Shown here piece after piece: positions 11,401 through 19,554 of a stretch of DNA of 54,732 nt; position 1 is the first letter of the stretch, and every line of letters begins with the position of its first letter. Source of the DNA: Planctomycetaceae bacterium. GTDB lineage: Bacteria; Planctomycetota; Planctomycetia; Planctomycetales; Planctomycetaceae. Below the pieces are notes generated by a model. That model was not told where the DNA came from and searched no databases. It saw nothing but the letters and a program-made list of their open reading frames with translations. Where the stretch lies: positions 1 to 54,732 of the forward strand of contig JAGQPX010000054.1 of the NCBI GenBank assembly GCA_020426505.1, read 5' to 3'. Position numbers and translations under genes: made by a program.

Positions 11401-12387
11401 GCCGTTGGATCGATGGAGGAGGACACATTGCCTCAGTCGGTCGACGATGTTCCGGAAACGGTCGCTGATTCGACGAGTGATTCCTCCATCGAGATTGACG
11501 AGGACGATCCCAATTCGATCTCTGCCTACATGCAAAGGCTCCTCGCTCGTAATGGTCAGGGACCTGAACCGTCCGCCTTTCCACGCCCCGAGCCGAAACC
11601 CAAACCGAAACCATCGCAGGCCCCCAAGGCCATCAATATCCAACAAGGCCCCCCGGTTGAGTCGAACGTTCACACGGCGACAATGCCGAGTGAGGATTCG
11701 GAATCACCTTCTAAGACGCGAAAACTGCTTGATGCCGACGCGGAGCGTGCGAACATCGATTCCCTCCGGGAACTGGCAAATTTTTCGGCTCGCTCGGCCG
11801 TGGCGGTGCATAACTCTGCGTCCCTGAAGAATCGGTTCGTCATCAAGGGAATCGTCACGGGGGCCTTGTTTGTTGCGACAATCGTGTTACTGACCGCACA
11901 CCTCTGGGTGGGAGTTTCGTACGTGCACTGGGGATTCATCGCGGCTGCGGCGACCTGTGCCAGTGCGTTCGAGTTTCTCAAGTCCTTCTCACAACTCGAA
12001 GCCAACAAGGTCTATCAGCAGAAGCAGGAGGAAGAAGCGCCTAATGACCCACTGTTGAACTTCATGGAGAAACTCGCAGGCATCGCCAGAGGCCTGTCCT
12101 TTACACAAGACAAACCAGCGCAGAGCGAATCCGACGAGTTCAATGAAAATGAAGAGGTGCTCCCGGAAGAGACGTCGACCGAATTCGTCACCGGGACGAG
12201 CGACTCAGACGAGTCCAGCGAAACAACGGACCAGCTGCCATACGATGGGCATGGCGCCGACGACGCTCGCTTGGCAGTCGATGCGGAAGCGGTGGCCGAA
12301 GAGCTTCGAGGTCACGCCAAGAACCGAACTGAAGCGGACTACGAATTCGTGCCAACGTCAATCGACGGGTTGTTGGGTGAAGACTGA
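8491..12387 (+). CDS. Giant FHA-domain, coiled-coil membrane protein
   Basis: The 1298-residue product begins with a forkhead-associated domain (about residues 20-110), with IGSSPACEV, DAQHC and a following ND-G turn marking the phosphothreonine-binding loops. A very long Glu/Gln-rich coiled coil follows (about 180-838), made of recurring ELE/QQEL/RAELE heptads. Next come an acidic low-complexity region (about 840-1010), a Pro/Lys linker (PRPEPKPKPKP), two close transmembrane helices (about 1116-1165) and an acidic tail. Both large parts are probably cytoplasmic, giving a membrane-tethered phosphopeptide-reading scaffold. The start is ATG 8491, with GGAG six bases upstream. The frame is open to 8392, but that extension has no ribosome site. 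The physiological role is unknown. Confidence 0.88.
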   Translation: MIDLHSQVGVPTMMPTTIERLWLVPARETAELTSLALPQGRTEIGSSPACEVCLSISGVDAQHCTINVEGTRAVVTAHSRMTWINDGPITESWFKPGQRLAIGPLEFLLELRTEQVITPLPQSRMPETFATSASSIENRIADALSTLQKGVDALQSNASLQASPAPIPSPEARDTSLDREAARVARSVRDLERRREIIAELEEALNAQVTGELQSIREQSVAPTWDDADLTQFEEELSLERDALQQEKETISQRKAELEQRFTRLQEQEQELSIRRSELEQLAAGIEEQRRDQYQREQLLQSRIEEINTNEADLIEREAESRNRHSDLESQISALETRAAELEAERDAWISSREDVDDSLNELHDSISKREQELEQLFAEFEAEQSKFQESEAALAERQQELTEQLARLDERDEECRQRDIELEGRARLLGDHTQTLQQWKSELEATAATQEGMEQLSQEELVELDQRRAELDAAESALDEERRDLAASLDQLESDRSELQADGEQLAADRQGIEVARKELAAQQESFEQERQALSIQQDELQALRESTELQATELESRTEEIASLQEKLERDREQLTIQRQELDAAQESLATERETLEQERAELIAEREEFESKLQCNQDATAVLQAEEQRLTDQLKELEHDRAQLTLEREELDATRTSLDGLRETLEQDRTSLLASQQELEQKVGQVEPQLSELQAEQEKLNDATRQIEQRSQELNAREERLHDLEQQLNERQAELEEQETVATTNDATVDGESLDAEHQAIEELRRALNEEKAELDEERETFNQQKEQLAADQDEVATAREEIQRQIAVLESARDELIAERDRLEGDIAEFEQKRGTTDDDDHASTPKLEEEESDIDPLLESGASTVEGDVVDEVDLIENSIVDEYDVFDTGDAEADEASAEEVVDEEPASVPEDGAGAALRSQLAELFGMTDSDAPPANTASTHESEMSSESTESSAELEEYDFEQAVGSMEEDTLPQSVDDVPETVADSTSDSSIEIDEDDPNSISAYMQRLLARNGQGPEPSAFPRPEPKPKPKPSQAPKAINIQQGPPVESNVHTATMPSEDSESPSKTRKLLDADAERANIDSLRELANFSARSAVAVHNSASLKNRFVIKGIVTGALFVATIVLLTAHLWVGVSYVHWGFIAAAATCASAFEFLKSFSQLEANKVYQQKQEEEAPNDPLLNFMEKLAGIARGLSFTQDKPAQSESDEFNENEEVLPEETSTEFVTGTSDSDESSETTDQLPYDGHGADDARLAVDAEAVAEELRGHAKNRTEADYEFVPTSIDGLLGED

Positions 12388-12413
12388 AAGGCTTCTCGCG
12401 GTAACGCGGGGAC

Positions 12414-13877
12414 TCAGACGATCTTGAGGATCGGCTCAGCCCCTTCAACGCCAACGAGCTTCTGATCAAGACCGCCCGAGAAGTACGTCAGACCGTTGGG
12501 GTCGAGGCCCATCTGATGCAGCACGGTTGCATGCAGGTGCTTGACGTGCAGTCGGTCTTCAACGGCTTTCGAGCCGATCTCGTCTGTCTGTCCGACGCTC
12601 ACGCCCCCTTTGATGCCCCCGCCGGCCATCCAACTGGTGAAGCCGTACGAATTGTGATCGCGCCCGGTTCCCTTCGCGTACTCAGCAGTCGGCTGGCGTC
12701 CGAACTCTCCGCTCCAGACGATGATCGTCTTGCCCAATAACCCGCGCTGTTTGAGGTCTTCGAGCAACCCCGCGATCGGCTTGTCAGTTTCGGCCGCGTG
12801 CAGATTGTGATTGAGTTCCATGTCGGTATGGGCATCCCAATTGGCATCGTTGTGATGTCCGCCCGAGTAGATCTGCACGAATCGCACGCCTCGCTCGACG
12901 AGTCGACGTGCGAGTAGGCACTGACGTCCGAAGTGAGCCGACTTCTCGTCGTTGAGGCCATACATCTCGTGCGTTGCCTGTGTCTCCTGTGAAATGTCGA
13001 CCGCCTCCGGGGCGTGCTGCTGCATGTTGAAGGCAAGCTCGTAACTGGAGATGCGTGCCGCCAGATCGGAGTTGAAGCCGCGTGTCTCATGGTGTTCCTC
13101 GTTGTAAGTTCGCAGCGTGTTGAGCAACTCCCGCTGTGCCTTGAGCGAAAGTCCCTCGGGCGGATTGAGGTCGAGGATCGGGTCCCCCTGCGATCGCATC
13201 AGCGTCGCCTGATACGATGCGGGCATGAAGCCTGCACTCCAGTTCGTGGGACCGGAGATCGGCCCGCCACGCGGATCGAGCATCACGCAGAACCCCGGGA
13301 GGTTTTCGTTCTCGGTGCCGAGTCCGTAGTTCACCCACGAACCCAGGCACGGGCTACCGCTGAGGATGCGGCCTGAGTTCATCATCAGCATGGCCGACCC
13401 GTGAATCGGACTGTCAGCCGTCATCGAATGTAGAAAGGCAATATCATCGACCCGCTGGGCCAGATGCGGAAACAGATCGCTGACGTGCTTTCCGCATTCG
13501 CCGTACTGCTTGAACTTCCAGCGCGGCTCGATCAGTCGCCCCTGATTCTTGTGCCCGCCACGACCGAATGTTTTGACTTCGATTGTCTGGTTATCCCGAC
13601 CGTACATCTCGGGTTTGTAGTCGAACGTGTCGACATGGCTGGGCCCGCCATACATGAACAGGAAGATGCAAGCGGTCGCATCCGCCTCGTAGTGCGGTTG
13701 CTTCGGCGCCAAGGGGTTCACAAACGGCGTCTTGTCATCGGCTGCGACTGTCTGCGTCGAGAGAAATCCGTCCGCGCCAAGCATGGCCGTCAGCGCGGCT
13801 CCGCCAAATCCACAGCCGCTTTCCCACAGAAACTCACGTCGCGTGTGCCCACAGAAGTTTTGCCGCTGACCGCTCAT
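12414..13877 (-). CDS. DUF1501 domain protein (Tat-exported), copy 1
   Basis: DUF1501 proteins belong to the alkaline phosphatase/sulfatase superfamily and are abundant in planctomycetes; substrates are mostly unknown. The 487-residue product opens with a Tat-like leader (HTRREFLWESG followed by a hydrophobic stretch ending near LSTQTVAA). It carries MYGGPSHVDTFDYKP, the internal IYSGGHHNDANWDAHTD block and GEFGRQPTAEYAKGTGRDHN, which hold the presumed metal ligands. I chose the ATG at 13877 because GAGG lies eight bases upstream. The open frame continues to 14423 but that part looks non-coding. The gene converges on the FHA gene with only 26 bases between stops, and no DUF1549 partner is adjacent. 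Confidence 0.9.
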   Translation of the reverse strand: MSGQRQNFCGHTRREFLWESGCGFGGAALTAMLGADGFLSTQTVAADDKTPFVNPLAPKQPHYEADATACIFLFMYGGPSHVDTFDYKPEMYGRDNQTIEVKTFGRGGHKNQGRLIEPRWKFKQYGECGKHVSDLFPHLAQRVDDIAFLHSMTADSPIHGSAMLMMNSGRILSGSPCLGSWVNYGLGTENENLPGFCVMLDPRGGPISGPTNWSAGFMPASYQATLMRSQGDPILDLNPPEGLSLKAQRELLNTLRTYNEEHHETRGFNSDLAARISSYELAFNMQQHAPEAVDISQETQATHEMYGLNDEKSAHFGRQCLLARRLVERGVRFVQIYSGGHHNDANWDAHTDMELNHNLHAAETDKPIAGLLEDLKQRGLLGKTIIVWSGEFGRQPTAEYAKGTGRDHNSYGFTSWMAGGGIKGGVSVGQTDEIGSKAVEDRLHVKHLHATVLHQMGLDPNGLTYFSGGLDQKLVGVEGAEPILKIV

Positions 13878-14129
13878 CAGTTGAACCTCACGAAACAGAG
13901 AATCTCCCTCGCCCTTCATCATAGCGACCCGCAGAACGATCGTCAGCCGGAGTTCTGTCTGCCCGTGATAAATGTACGTCCACGAGTGGCCCTTTGACTG
14001 GGCAGATGAGATTGCGACCGAGCGGTTGCGGCATCGCACAACAGTCGCTCTACTTGGGAGTGTGATAAGTTGACACGACTCGTTCGCTAATCCGACTCGA
14101 TTTCTCTCTGGAACGGAGTATTTCCCGTC

Positions 14130-14723
14130 ATGGTTAAAACCGCATCCACGATGTTGCCGCTCGGCAGTCAGGCCCCCGAATTCTCCCTGCCTAACGTTGA
14201 CGGCAGCACGGTCTCGCTTTCGGATTACGCTGACAAGCCGGGCCTGCTCGTGATGTTCATTTGCAATCATTGCCCATTCGTGATCCACCTGCGTAAGGAG
14301 TTGGCGAAGTTTGCGACCGAGTATCAGGAGAAGGGACTCGCGGTCGTGGCGATCAGTTCCAACGATGTCGAGAACTATCCGCAGGACGGGCCGGACAAAA
14401 TGAAGCAGGAAGCCGAGACGCACGGATACACGTTCCCGTACCTCTTCGATGACTCACAGGACGTCGCCAAGGCATACCACGCGGCCTGCACGCCCGATTT
14501 CTTCCTGTTCGACAAAGACCGAAGATTGGTCTATCGCGGACAGTTTGACGACAGCCGTCCGGAGAGTGGCATCCCCGTCACCGGTGCCGACTTGCGAGCC
14601 GCATGTGACTCAGTGCTCGCGGGCGAGTCTGTCCCCGCCGACCAGAAGCCCAGCATCGGCTGCAACATCAAGTGGAAGTCCGGCAGCGAACCAAGCTACT
14701 TCACAGGTCAAGCGACGGCATGA
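14130..14723 (+). CDS. Thioredoxin-fold peroxiredoxin-like protein
   Basis: This 197-residue protein is of the AhpC/TSA-related 'thioredoxin family' type. It opens with LPLGSQAPEFSLPNVDG, has the redox motif CNHCPF at about residues 48-53, and ends with a strand-rich FLFDKDRRLVYRGQFDDSRP region typical of this group. Two cysteines in CxxC suggest thiol oxidoreductase rather than classical peroxidase activity. No signal peptide is visible, so it is probably cytoplasmic. A GGAG site precedes the ATG. It is monocistronic, divergent from the DUF1501 gene. Confidence 0.88.
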   Translation: MVKTASTMLPLGSQAPEFSLPNVDGSTVSLSDYADKPGLLVMFICNHCPFVIHLRKELAKFATEYQEKGLAVVAISSNDVENYPQDGPDKMKQEAETHGYTFPYLFDDSQDVAKAYHAACTPDFFLFDKDRRLVYRGQFDDSRPESGIPVTGADLRAACDSVLAGESVPADQKPSIGCNIKWKSGSEPSYFTGQATA

Positions 14724-14961
14724 CTCATGATCGGTGATTCGGGACAATGTCCCAAGCCGACGGTCGTGAGTCAGTTTGATCTTGGGTGTCGCGGCAATAG
14801 CCGGATCGCCAGGTTCAAGAAACGCATGAAAACATGCTCACCCGTCTACCGGCGTGAGAGCATGTCACCCACAACATGAGATTCCCTTTCTAAACTGACC
14901 CACCACCAAGCCGACGGCTTGATCGTCGAACGGATGCGAACCGGTTCGTTGACGTTGCGAC
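14724..14961. repeat. Intergenic region with several inverted repeats
   Basis: Between two convergent genes lie a CCCAAG...CTTGGG pair (about 14750-14787), a perfect CAAGCC-GAC-GGCTTG palindrome (about 14908-14922), and GTCAGTTT...AAACTGAC arms flanking the centre. The word AAGCCGACGG occurs twice. The pattern resembles a palindromic intergenic repeat unit rather than a gene. Confidence 0.4.
14832..14865 (-). terminator. Hairpin, possible terminator of pdxH
   Basis: ACATGCTC (14832-14839) pairs with GAGCATGT (14858-14865), and additional bases pair imperfectly in the loop. On the minus strand it is followed by TTTTC, so it may end transcription of the pdxH operon. A similar role for the plus-strand gene is possible but lacks a T-tract. 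Confidence 0.4.
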
Positions 14962-15555
14962 TCATGGATAAAGCCGCATGCGGGTCCAGACGTTGGCGGT
15001 TCGTTCGTAGACTTCGCGGTCATGGAGCCGGGCGTTGCGGCTGTGCCAAAATTCGATGCGGTCGGGGATGATGCGATAGCCTCGCCAGAAGTCGGGGCGA
15101 GGGATGTCGTCGCCTGGGAACTTCGCATCGAACTCGGCGACTCGGGCTTCGAGCGTTTCGCGTCTGTCGAGTGGTTGCGACTGATCCGATGCCCAGGCAC
15201 CGATGCGGCTGTCACGGGGGCGTGAGTTCCAGTAGGCGTCAGTCTCTTCGTCGCTCACCATCTCGACGGCGCCTTCGATGCGGATCTGCTTCAGCAACGG
15301 TTCCCAGTGGAAGCAGACGGCGGCGATCGTGTTCGCGGCGAGTTCCTGTCCCTTGCGGCTGCCGACGTTGGTGAAGAAATTGATGCCCCGCTCGTCAAAG
15401 CCGCGCATCAGGACCATGCGGACGGACGGCCTGCCGTCGACTCCTACGGTCGCCAACGCCATGACCGTGGGGTCCTTGAGGTCCAGTTGCTTCGCCTCGG
15501 CGATCACCGCAGCAAACCGGTCGATTGCTTCCAGATACATCGGGTCGTCTGTCAT
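14962..15555 (-). CDS. pdxH: Pyridoxamine 5'-phosphate oxidase
   Basis: PdxH uses FMN and oxygen to oxidise pyridoxine or pyridoxamine 5'-phosphate to pyridoxal 5'-phosphate in the cytoplasm. The 197-residue protein is close to the usual length. It shows the FMN/phosphate-binding blocks RPSVRMVLMRGFDERG, FFTNVGSRKGQEL and FHWEPLLKQIRIEG, then SRIGAWASDQSQPL, and ends with the diagnostic W-x-x-x-RLYP tail. I chose ATG 15555, two bases after the stop of the upstream epimerase gene. A TTG at 15561, overlapping that stop, is an alternative. The tight spacing indicates an operon with the epimerase. Confidence 0.95.
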   Translation of the reverse strand: MTDDPMYLEAIDRFAAVIAEAKQLDLKDPTVMALATVGVDGRPSVRMVLMRGFDERGINFFTNVGSRKGQELAANTIAAVCFHWEPLLKQIRIEGAVEMVSDEETDAYWNSRPRDSRIGAWASDQSQPLDRRETLEARVAEFDAKFPGDDIPRPDFWRGYRIIPDRIEFWHSRNARLHDREVYERTANVWTRMRLYP

Positions 15556-15557
15556 CT

Positions 15558-16526
15558 TCAACCGTTCAGTTCGTGCTCAAGGCATTCTCGAAGTTGCGGG
15601 TACTGGAATTGATAGCCGGTCTCTACCAGCTTCTTCGGGACGACGTGTGCGCTGGCGAGCAGCAGGTCGTCTGCCATTTGACCGAGGGCCGCTTTCGCCA
15701 GGAAAGACGGCATCGGAATGACGGCCGGACGATGCAGGACGCCACCCAACACTTTTGTGAATTCCGCGTTCGTCATCGCATGAGGGGAGACGGCATTCAC
15801 CGGACCGGAAAGTTCTTCGCAATTCAAGGCGTGCAGCAGTGCCCCAACGACGTCATCGAGTGAGATCCAACTCCAGTATTGCTTGCCCGAACCGACCTTG
15901 CCGCCGACTCCCATCTTGAACGGCATCAGCATTTTTCCCAACGCTCCGCCTTGCGTGCTGATCACGACGCCGATCCGCAGGTTGACCACGCGGATGCCGG
16001 CGTCGGCGGCCGGTTTGGTCGCTGCCTCCCATTCCAGGCAGACGTCCGGCAGGAACCCATGCCCGGGTGGACTCGTCTCGTCGAGGATCGTGTCACCCCG
16101 ATCGCCGTAGTAGCCGATCGCCGATGCACAGACGAGCACGTCCGGCTTGCGGTGGAGTGCTGCGAGGTCGCGACTCAGCCGTTCGGTGCCCTGCACGCGG
16201 CTGTTGCGGATGCGGCGTTTTCGTTCTTCCGTCCAGCGACCGCCGGCGATGTTCTCTCCGGCGAGATGAATCACGCCCGACACCCCTTCGAGACGCGTGG
16301 GATTCACCAGCCCCTCATCGACATTCCATTGTGCCTCATTGACCGTCGACTTGGGTGTGCCTCGAACGAGCTTGATGACCGGTCGCCCCTGTGCCGTCAG
16401 TCGTTTGACGACTTCCGCCCCGATCATGCCAGAGGCGCCGGTCACTGCGACTTGCCGAGGTCTCTCCTGTTGAGAGGTTTCGCTGGCGTCGATGGTGTGT
16501 GTGTCCGTTTGATTGAAGTCTGCCAT
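15558..16526 (-). CDS. TIGR01777-family NAD(P)-dependent epimerase/oxidoreductase
   Basis: This is a short-chain dehydrogenase-type Rossmann protein of the YfcH/SDR39U1 group, whose substrate is not established. VTGASGMIGAEVV marks the nucleotide-binding loop, and GVIHLAGENIAGGRW, SAIGYYGDRG and WSWISLDDVVGALLHAL are family signatures. A C-terminal block of about 45 residues (MADDLLLASAHVVPKKL...) corresponds to the DUF1731 domain typical of the family. The start is probably ATG 16526, which has GGGAAG at suitable spacing. ATG 16532 and GTG 16556 are in frame upstream. It is followed directly by pdxH. Confidence 0.88.
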   Translation of the reverse strand: MADFNQTDTHTIDASETSQQERPRQVAVTGASGMIGAEVVKRLTAQGRPVIKLVRGTPKSTVNEAQWNVDEGLVNPTRLEGVSGVIHLAGENIAGGRWTEERKRRIRNSRVQGTERLSRDLAALHRKPDVLVCASAIGYYGDRGDTILDETSPPGHGFLPDVCLEWEAATKPAADAGIRVVNLRIGVVISTQGGALGKMLMPFKMGVGGKVGSGKQYWSWISLDDVVGALLHALNCEELSGPVNAVSPHAMTNAEFTKVLGGVLHRPAVIPMPSFLAKAALGQMADDLLLASAHVVPKKLVETGYQFQYPQLRECLEHELNG

Positions 16527-16681
16527 GTTCATCTTCCCGGAGTGGAACGAATGCACCCTATGGGGATCATTGCGTATCGACCCACATTTTCAAGACGGGA
16601 AACCGGGACGACGGCAGGAAGAGACAAAGGCCAAACGGTCACCCGCATGGGCATTTGACGTCGAACGTCAGTTCGAGGGAC

Positions 16682-18094
16682 TCATTCGAGCGTTGTCACC
16701 GGCTCACATTCGGCCGAGCGAGATGCGACGGCCTTGGGGATTGTTCGATCCTGGGGTGTATTCCAGGACTGATAGAGGCCGACGGGAAAGCGGAGGATGC
16801 GGGAAGGGCCGACACCGAGGAGAGAGGTCAGCGTGGGCAAGGGAACTTCGGTCGCCGGTTCGCGGACTCGCAGTACGAGCAGAGAGGCCAACAGACGCAT
16901 CACAAGGCTCGAAGCAAACAGCGTCGCGTAAGCTATCGCTGGATCGCCGCTTCGAAGTTGCATGACCGAGAGTGCGCCGCCGGCTGCGATTGACGTCAGA
17001 CCACCGATCAAACCGGCGATGGCCGTCCCCGCAGCAATGTACATGGTGCGATTGGCGGCAGGTGAGTTCTTCAACATGAAACCGTTGTTCGCGATGGCGA
17101 CGCCCGCATTCAGCACGGCATCGACCATGAACACCGGGATCAGAATGATCATCACGGTCGTCGGGTCCGAAGGGACGAGCAGCAGGCCAATCATGTTAAT
17201 CGGCTTCAGCCAGATGCACACGATGAGCACCGCACGGTTGCCGTACGTCTCCGCCAGATGCCCCAATTGACGGGAGAAGATCGCGCCACCGACCCATGAA
17301 CACGTCCACAACAGGAGTACCTGCCCGATTGACAGCCCGACGATGTCCAGCAGATACAGGCTGATGAACGGGGCGCCGAGCATCGCAGCAAAGTGCCAGA
17401 AGGAAGTGAAACGAATGAAGGAGCGGAAGTCCCGACTGCGGAACGGACCGCGCAGCAGTTCCCAGACGTTGGGAACGACGTGGGGCGTTACGGGTGGCTC
17501 ATCGACCCGGAAGAACAGGCAGATGTCGATCACCCCGAGAATGGCTCCCAGCCCGACGAGCAAGGGTAATGCCGTGCGGATCGAGAGATCGGTCCCCAAC
17601 AGCACCCACACACTGATTAGCATTGACGCCGCCGCTGTCCACTGCATCCAGAGGTGGCGGACTCCCCAGTAGCGGTTGAGGCCGACATGTGGCAGATAGT
17701 CACCCATCCACGACAGCCAGAGGGGCGTGGTGAAATGGATTAACCCCTGATTTGCCGCGTTCACGAGCAGAAACGTCCAGACCCAGACAACATCCGGCAC
17801 CTCAGGTAGGAGCCAAGGCCCGGCAGCAATGGGCAGGACGATCAATCGCTGGGCGAGGGTCAACCAGAACCAGGTTCGTCGCCGATACGTCAGTCGGTTG
17901 GCGACGATCGCGGCCAGAAACTGCATGAACAGCATCCCGGTTGGCAGCGCCCCGAAGATGCCGATGTGCAGCCCGTTTCCGCCCAGTTCGCGGAGGAACT
18001 CGATGGACGCGGCGGACGTCGTGAGCTGCGTATAGGCCATCCCCAGACAACCGGCAACGATGATCACACGTTGAGCGACGGGGAGGGACCACAC
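16682..18094 (-). CDS. Major facilitator superfamily transporter
   Basis: The 470-residue product has about eleven to twelve hydrophobic helices across its first 420 residues, beginning VAQRVIIVAGCLGMAY, and a cytoplasmic loop between the two halves (DEPPVTPHVVPNVWELLRGPF). This is the plan of an MFS permease in the inner membrane. No substrate motif is recognisable. The only plausible start is GTG 18094. The last 40 residues (from LGVGPSRILRF) are hydrophilic and may be a lineage-specific tail. It is divergent from the SGNH hydrolase gene across 244 bases. Confidence 0.85.
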   Translation of the reverse strand: MWSLPVAQRVIIVAGCLGMAYTQLTTSAASIEFLRELGGNGLHIGIFGALPTGMLFMQFLAAIVANRLTYRRRTWFWLTLAQRLIVLPIAAGPWLLPEVPDVVWVWTFLLVNAANQGLIHFTTPLWLSWMGDYLPHVGLNRYWGVRHLWMQWTAAASMLISVWVLLGTDLSIRTALPLLVGLGAILGVIDICLFFRVDEPPVTPHVVPNVWELLRGPFRSRDFRSFIRFTSFWHFAAMLGAPFISLYLLDIVGLSIGQVLLLWTCSWVGGAIFSRQLGHLAETYGNRAVLIVCIWLKPINMIGLLLVPSDPTTVMIILIPVFMVDAVLNAGVAIANNGFMLKNSPAANRTMYIAAGTAIAGLIGGLTSIAAGGALSVMQLRSGDPAIAYATLFASSLVMRLLASLLVLRVREPATEVPLPTLTSLLGVGPSRILRFPVGLYQSWNTPQDRTIPKAVASRSAECEPVTTLE

Positions 18095-18338
18095 GGGAGG
18101 GACTCAATCCGCAAATGGAGGGAACGTCGACTGTCAGACAATGTCCCCTTCATTCAGGTTCAATGTCCGAGGTCGAAATCTCCCAAAACCTCAGACCGCT
18201 GGCAAGCTCAACCAGGCATGCACGTCTTCCAACTTATCGGATTCAGGAAAAAAGTTGCCATTGAAACAGCGTTGACCTTGAATGTCTCGGCAGACAGGAT
18301 GGGCATTCACCGACGTTACCCCGCTTGAGATGGAACCG

Positions 18339-19325
18339 ATGAATTCAAAAGAACCGCGAACAATGCGTGCAATGGGACTGCGAACCATCTGCCTGTCGCT
18401 GATCTTTCTGTCCCCGCTGACGAGCCAGTCGGGTGAAGGTCGAGTGCGATCGGAGACGCGTGTGCTGTTTCTTGGTGACAGTATCACGGCAGCGGCTCAG
18501 TACGTGAACGACATCGAAACGGCGGTGTTGCTACAGGCAAACAGGGAGCCGGTCCCACGGATCATCAGTTTGGGGCTGGGGAGTGAGACGGCGTCTGGAC
18601 TTTCGGAGAAGTCGCATCCGTTTCCACGACCGACCGTCCACGAGCGGCTCGATCGTGTGCTCGCGACGGTGCAGCCGGATGTGGTCGTCGCCTGTTATGG
18701 CATGAACGACGGTATCTATCAGCCGTACTCAAAGGAGCGGATTGCGGCTTATCAGGAAGGAGTCCTGCTGCTGATCACGAAAGCTCATATGGCAGGTGCT
18801 CGTGTGATCCTGTTGACCCCGCCGCCGTACGCGGGCAAGACATCCGATGCCGGGGAGTCCCCTGAAGCGGTGGAGTACGACTACCGGGTCCCCTTTCCAG
18901 CCTATGATGCCGTGCTGGCGAAGTATGCTGAGTGGATCATGACTCTGGATGAAATGGACGGCGTGGAAACGATCGACATCCGCACGCCCATGCTCGTTGC
19001 GATCGCTGAATCGTACGGCGAAGACCCGATTCACCCCAACCCCCACGGACACCGCGTGATGGCCACAGCGGTCCTCGCCGAATGGAACGAGATCATTCCG
19101 AAGCACGCAGCAGTCGATCTCAAGACGCTCACGAAGTCCAAGCAGTGGGACGAACTACATCGACTCGTCACTCGACGGCGAAACGTCTACGACCGCAAGC
19201 TGCTCTGGGAGATCGGTCACAAACGACCGGGCGATGCTCCCAAGGGAACACTCGACGAAGCGGCGACCGAGGCCGCACGAATCGGTGGACAGATCGAGAA
19301 GTTGCTCAAAGCGTCCCGCGACTAA
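18339..19325 (+). CDS. Secreted SGNH/GDSL-family hydrolase
   Basis: SGNH hydrolases cleave esters of lipids or acetylated sugars. A signal peptide precedes the first catalytic block VLFLGDSIT (nucleophile Ser at about residue 48). The block-III GMND motif (YGMNDG) and the block-V DPIHPNPHG, which supplies the catalytic Asp and His, are all present. The C-terminal 70 residues (KSKQWDELHRLVTRRRNVYDRK...) are a helical extension seen in planctomycete members. I chose ATG 18339 (purine-rich TGAGATGGAA just upstream). The frame is open from 18282. The target is unknown; polysaccharide acetyl esters are plausible. Confidence 0.87.
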   Translation: MNSKEPRTMRAMGLRTICLSLIFLSPLTSQSGEGRVRSETRVLFLGDSITAAAQYVNDIETAVLLQANREPVPRIISLGLGSETASGLSEKSHPFPRPTVHERLDRVLATVQPDVVVACYGMNDGIYQPYSKERIAAYQEGVLLLITKAHMAGARVILLTPPPYAGKTSDAGESPEAVEYDYRVPFPAYDAVLAKYAEWIMTLDEMDGVETIDIRTPMLVAIAESYGEDPIHPNPHGHRVMATAVLAEWNEIIPKHAAVDLKTLTKSKQWDELHRLVTRRRNVYDRKLLWEIGHKRPGDAPKGTLDEAATEAARIGGQIEKLLKASRD

Positions 19326-19423
19326 CGGGACTCTCAAACTTCGTCGACGCAACGACGCTGAGACTTAGGAGAAGTAACCACGCCGGCAGGTCAAGACCAG
19401 AATGGGCACAATTTGAAGCGGCA

Positions 19424-19453
19424 TTGACAGCCGGTTGGGGTCGGTCGTACAAA
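19424..19453 (+). promoter_or_regulatory. Predicted promoter of the TPR lipoprotein gene
   Basis: A perfect -35 TTGACA (19424-19429) is followed after 18 bases by TACAAA (19448-19453, four of six consensus bases). The start codon lies about 100 bases downstream at 19555. Confidence 0.4.
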
Positions 19454-19554
19454 CCGTCGGCATTGAACCACGCCCGGCCTCCGTTTCCGGTCGGGACGAC
19501 CCGGAAGACAACACAAATCGCGGCCACGGACCCGGCTGCTCAAGGAGCGAATGG

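Noticed and set aside
8491..12387. Repetitive DNA in the coiled-coil gene as a possible tandem repeat or CRISPR-like array
   Set aside because: The repetition is degenerate heptad coding sequence in a single open frame with no constant spacer length.
13878..14423. N-terminal extension of DUF1501 copy 1
   Set aside because: The Tat leader and a good ribosome site mark ATG 13877 as the start, and the extension has no conserved sequence.
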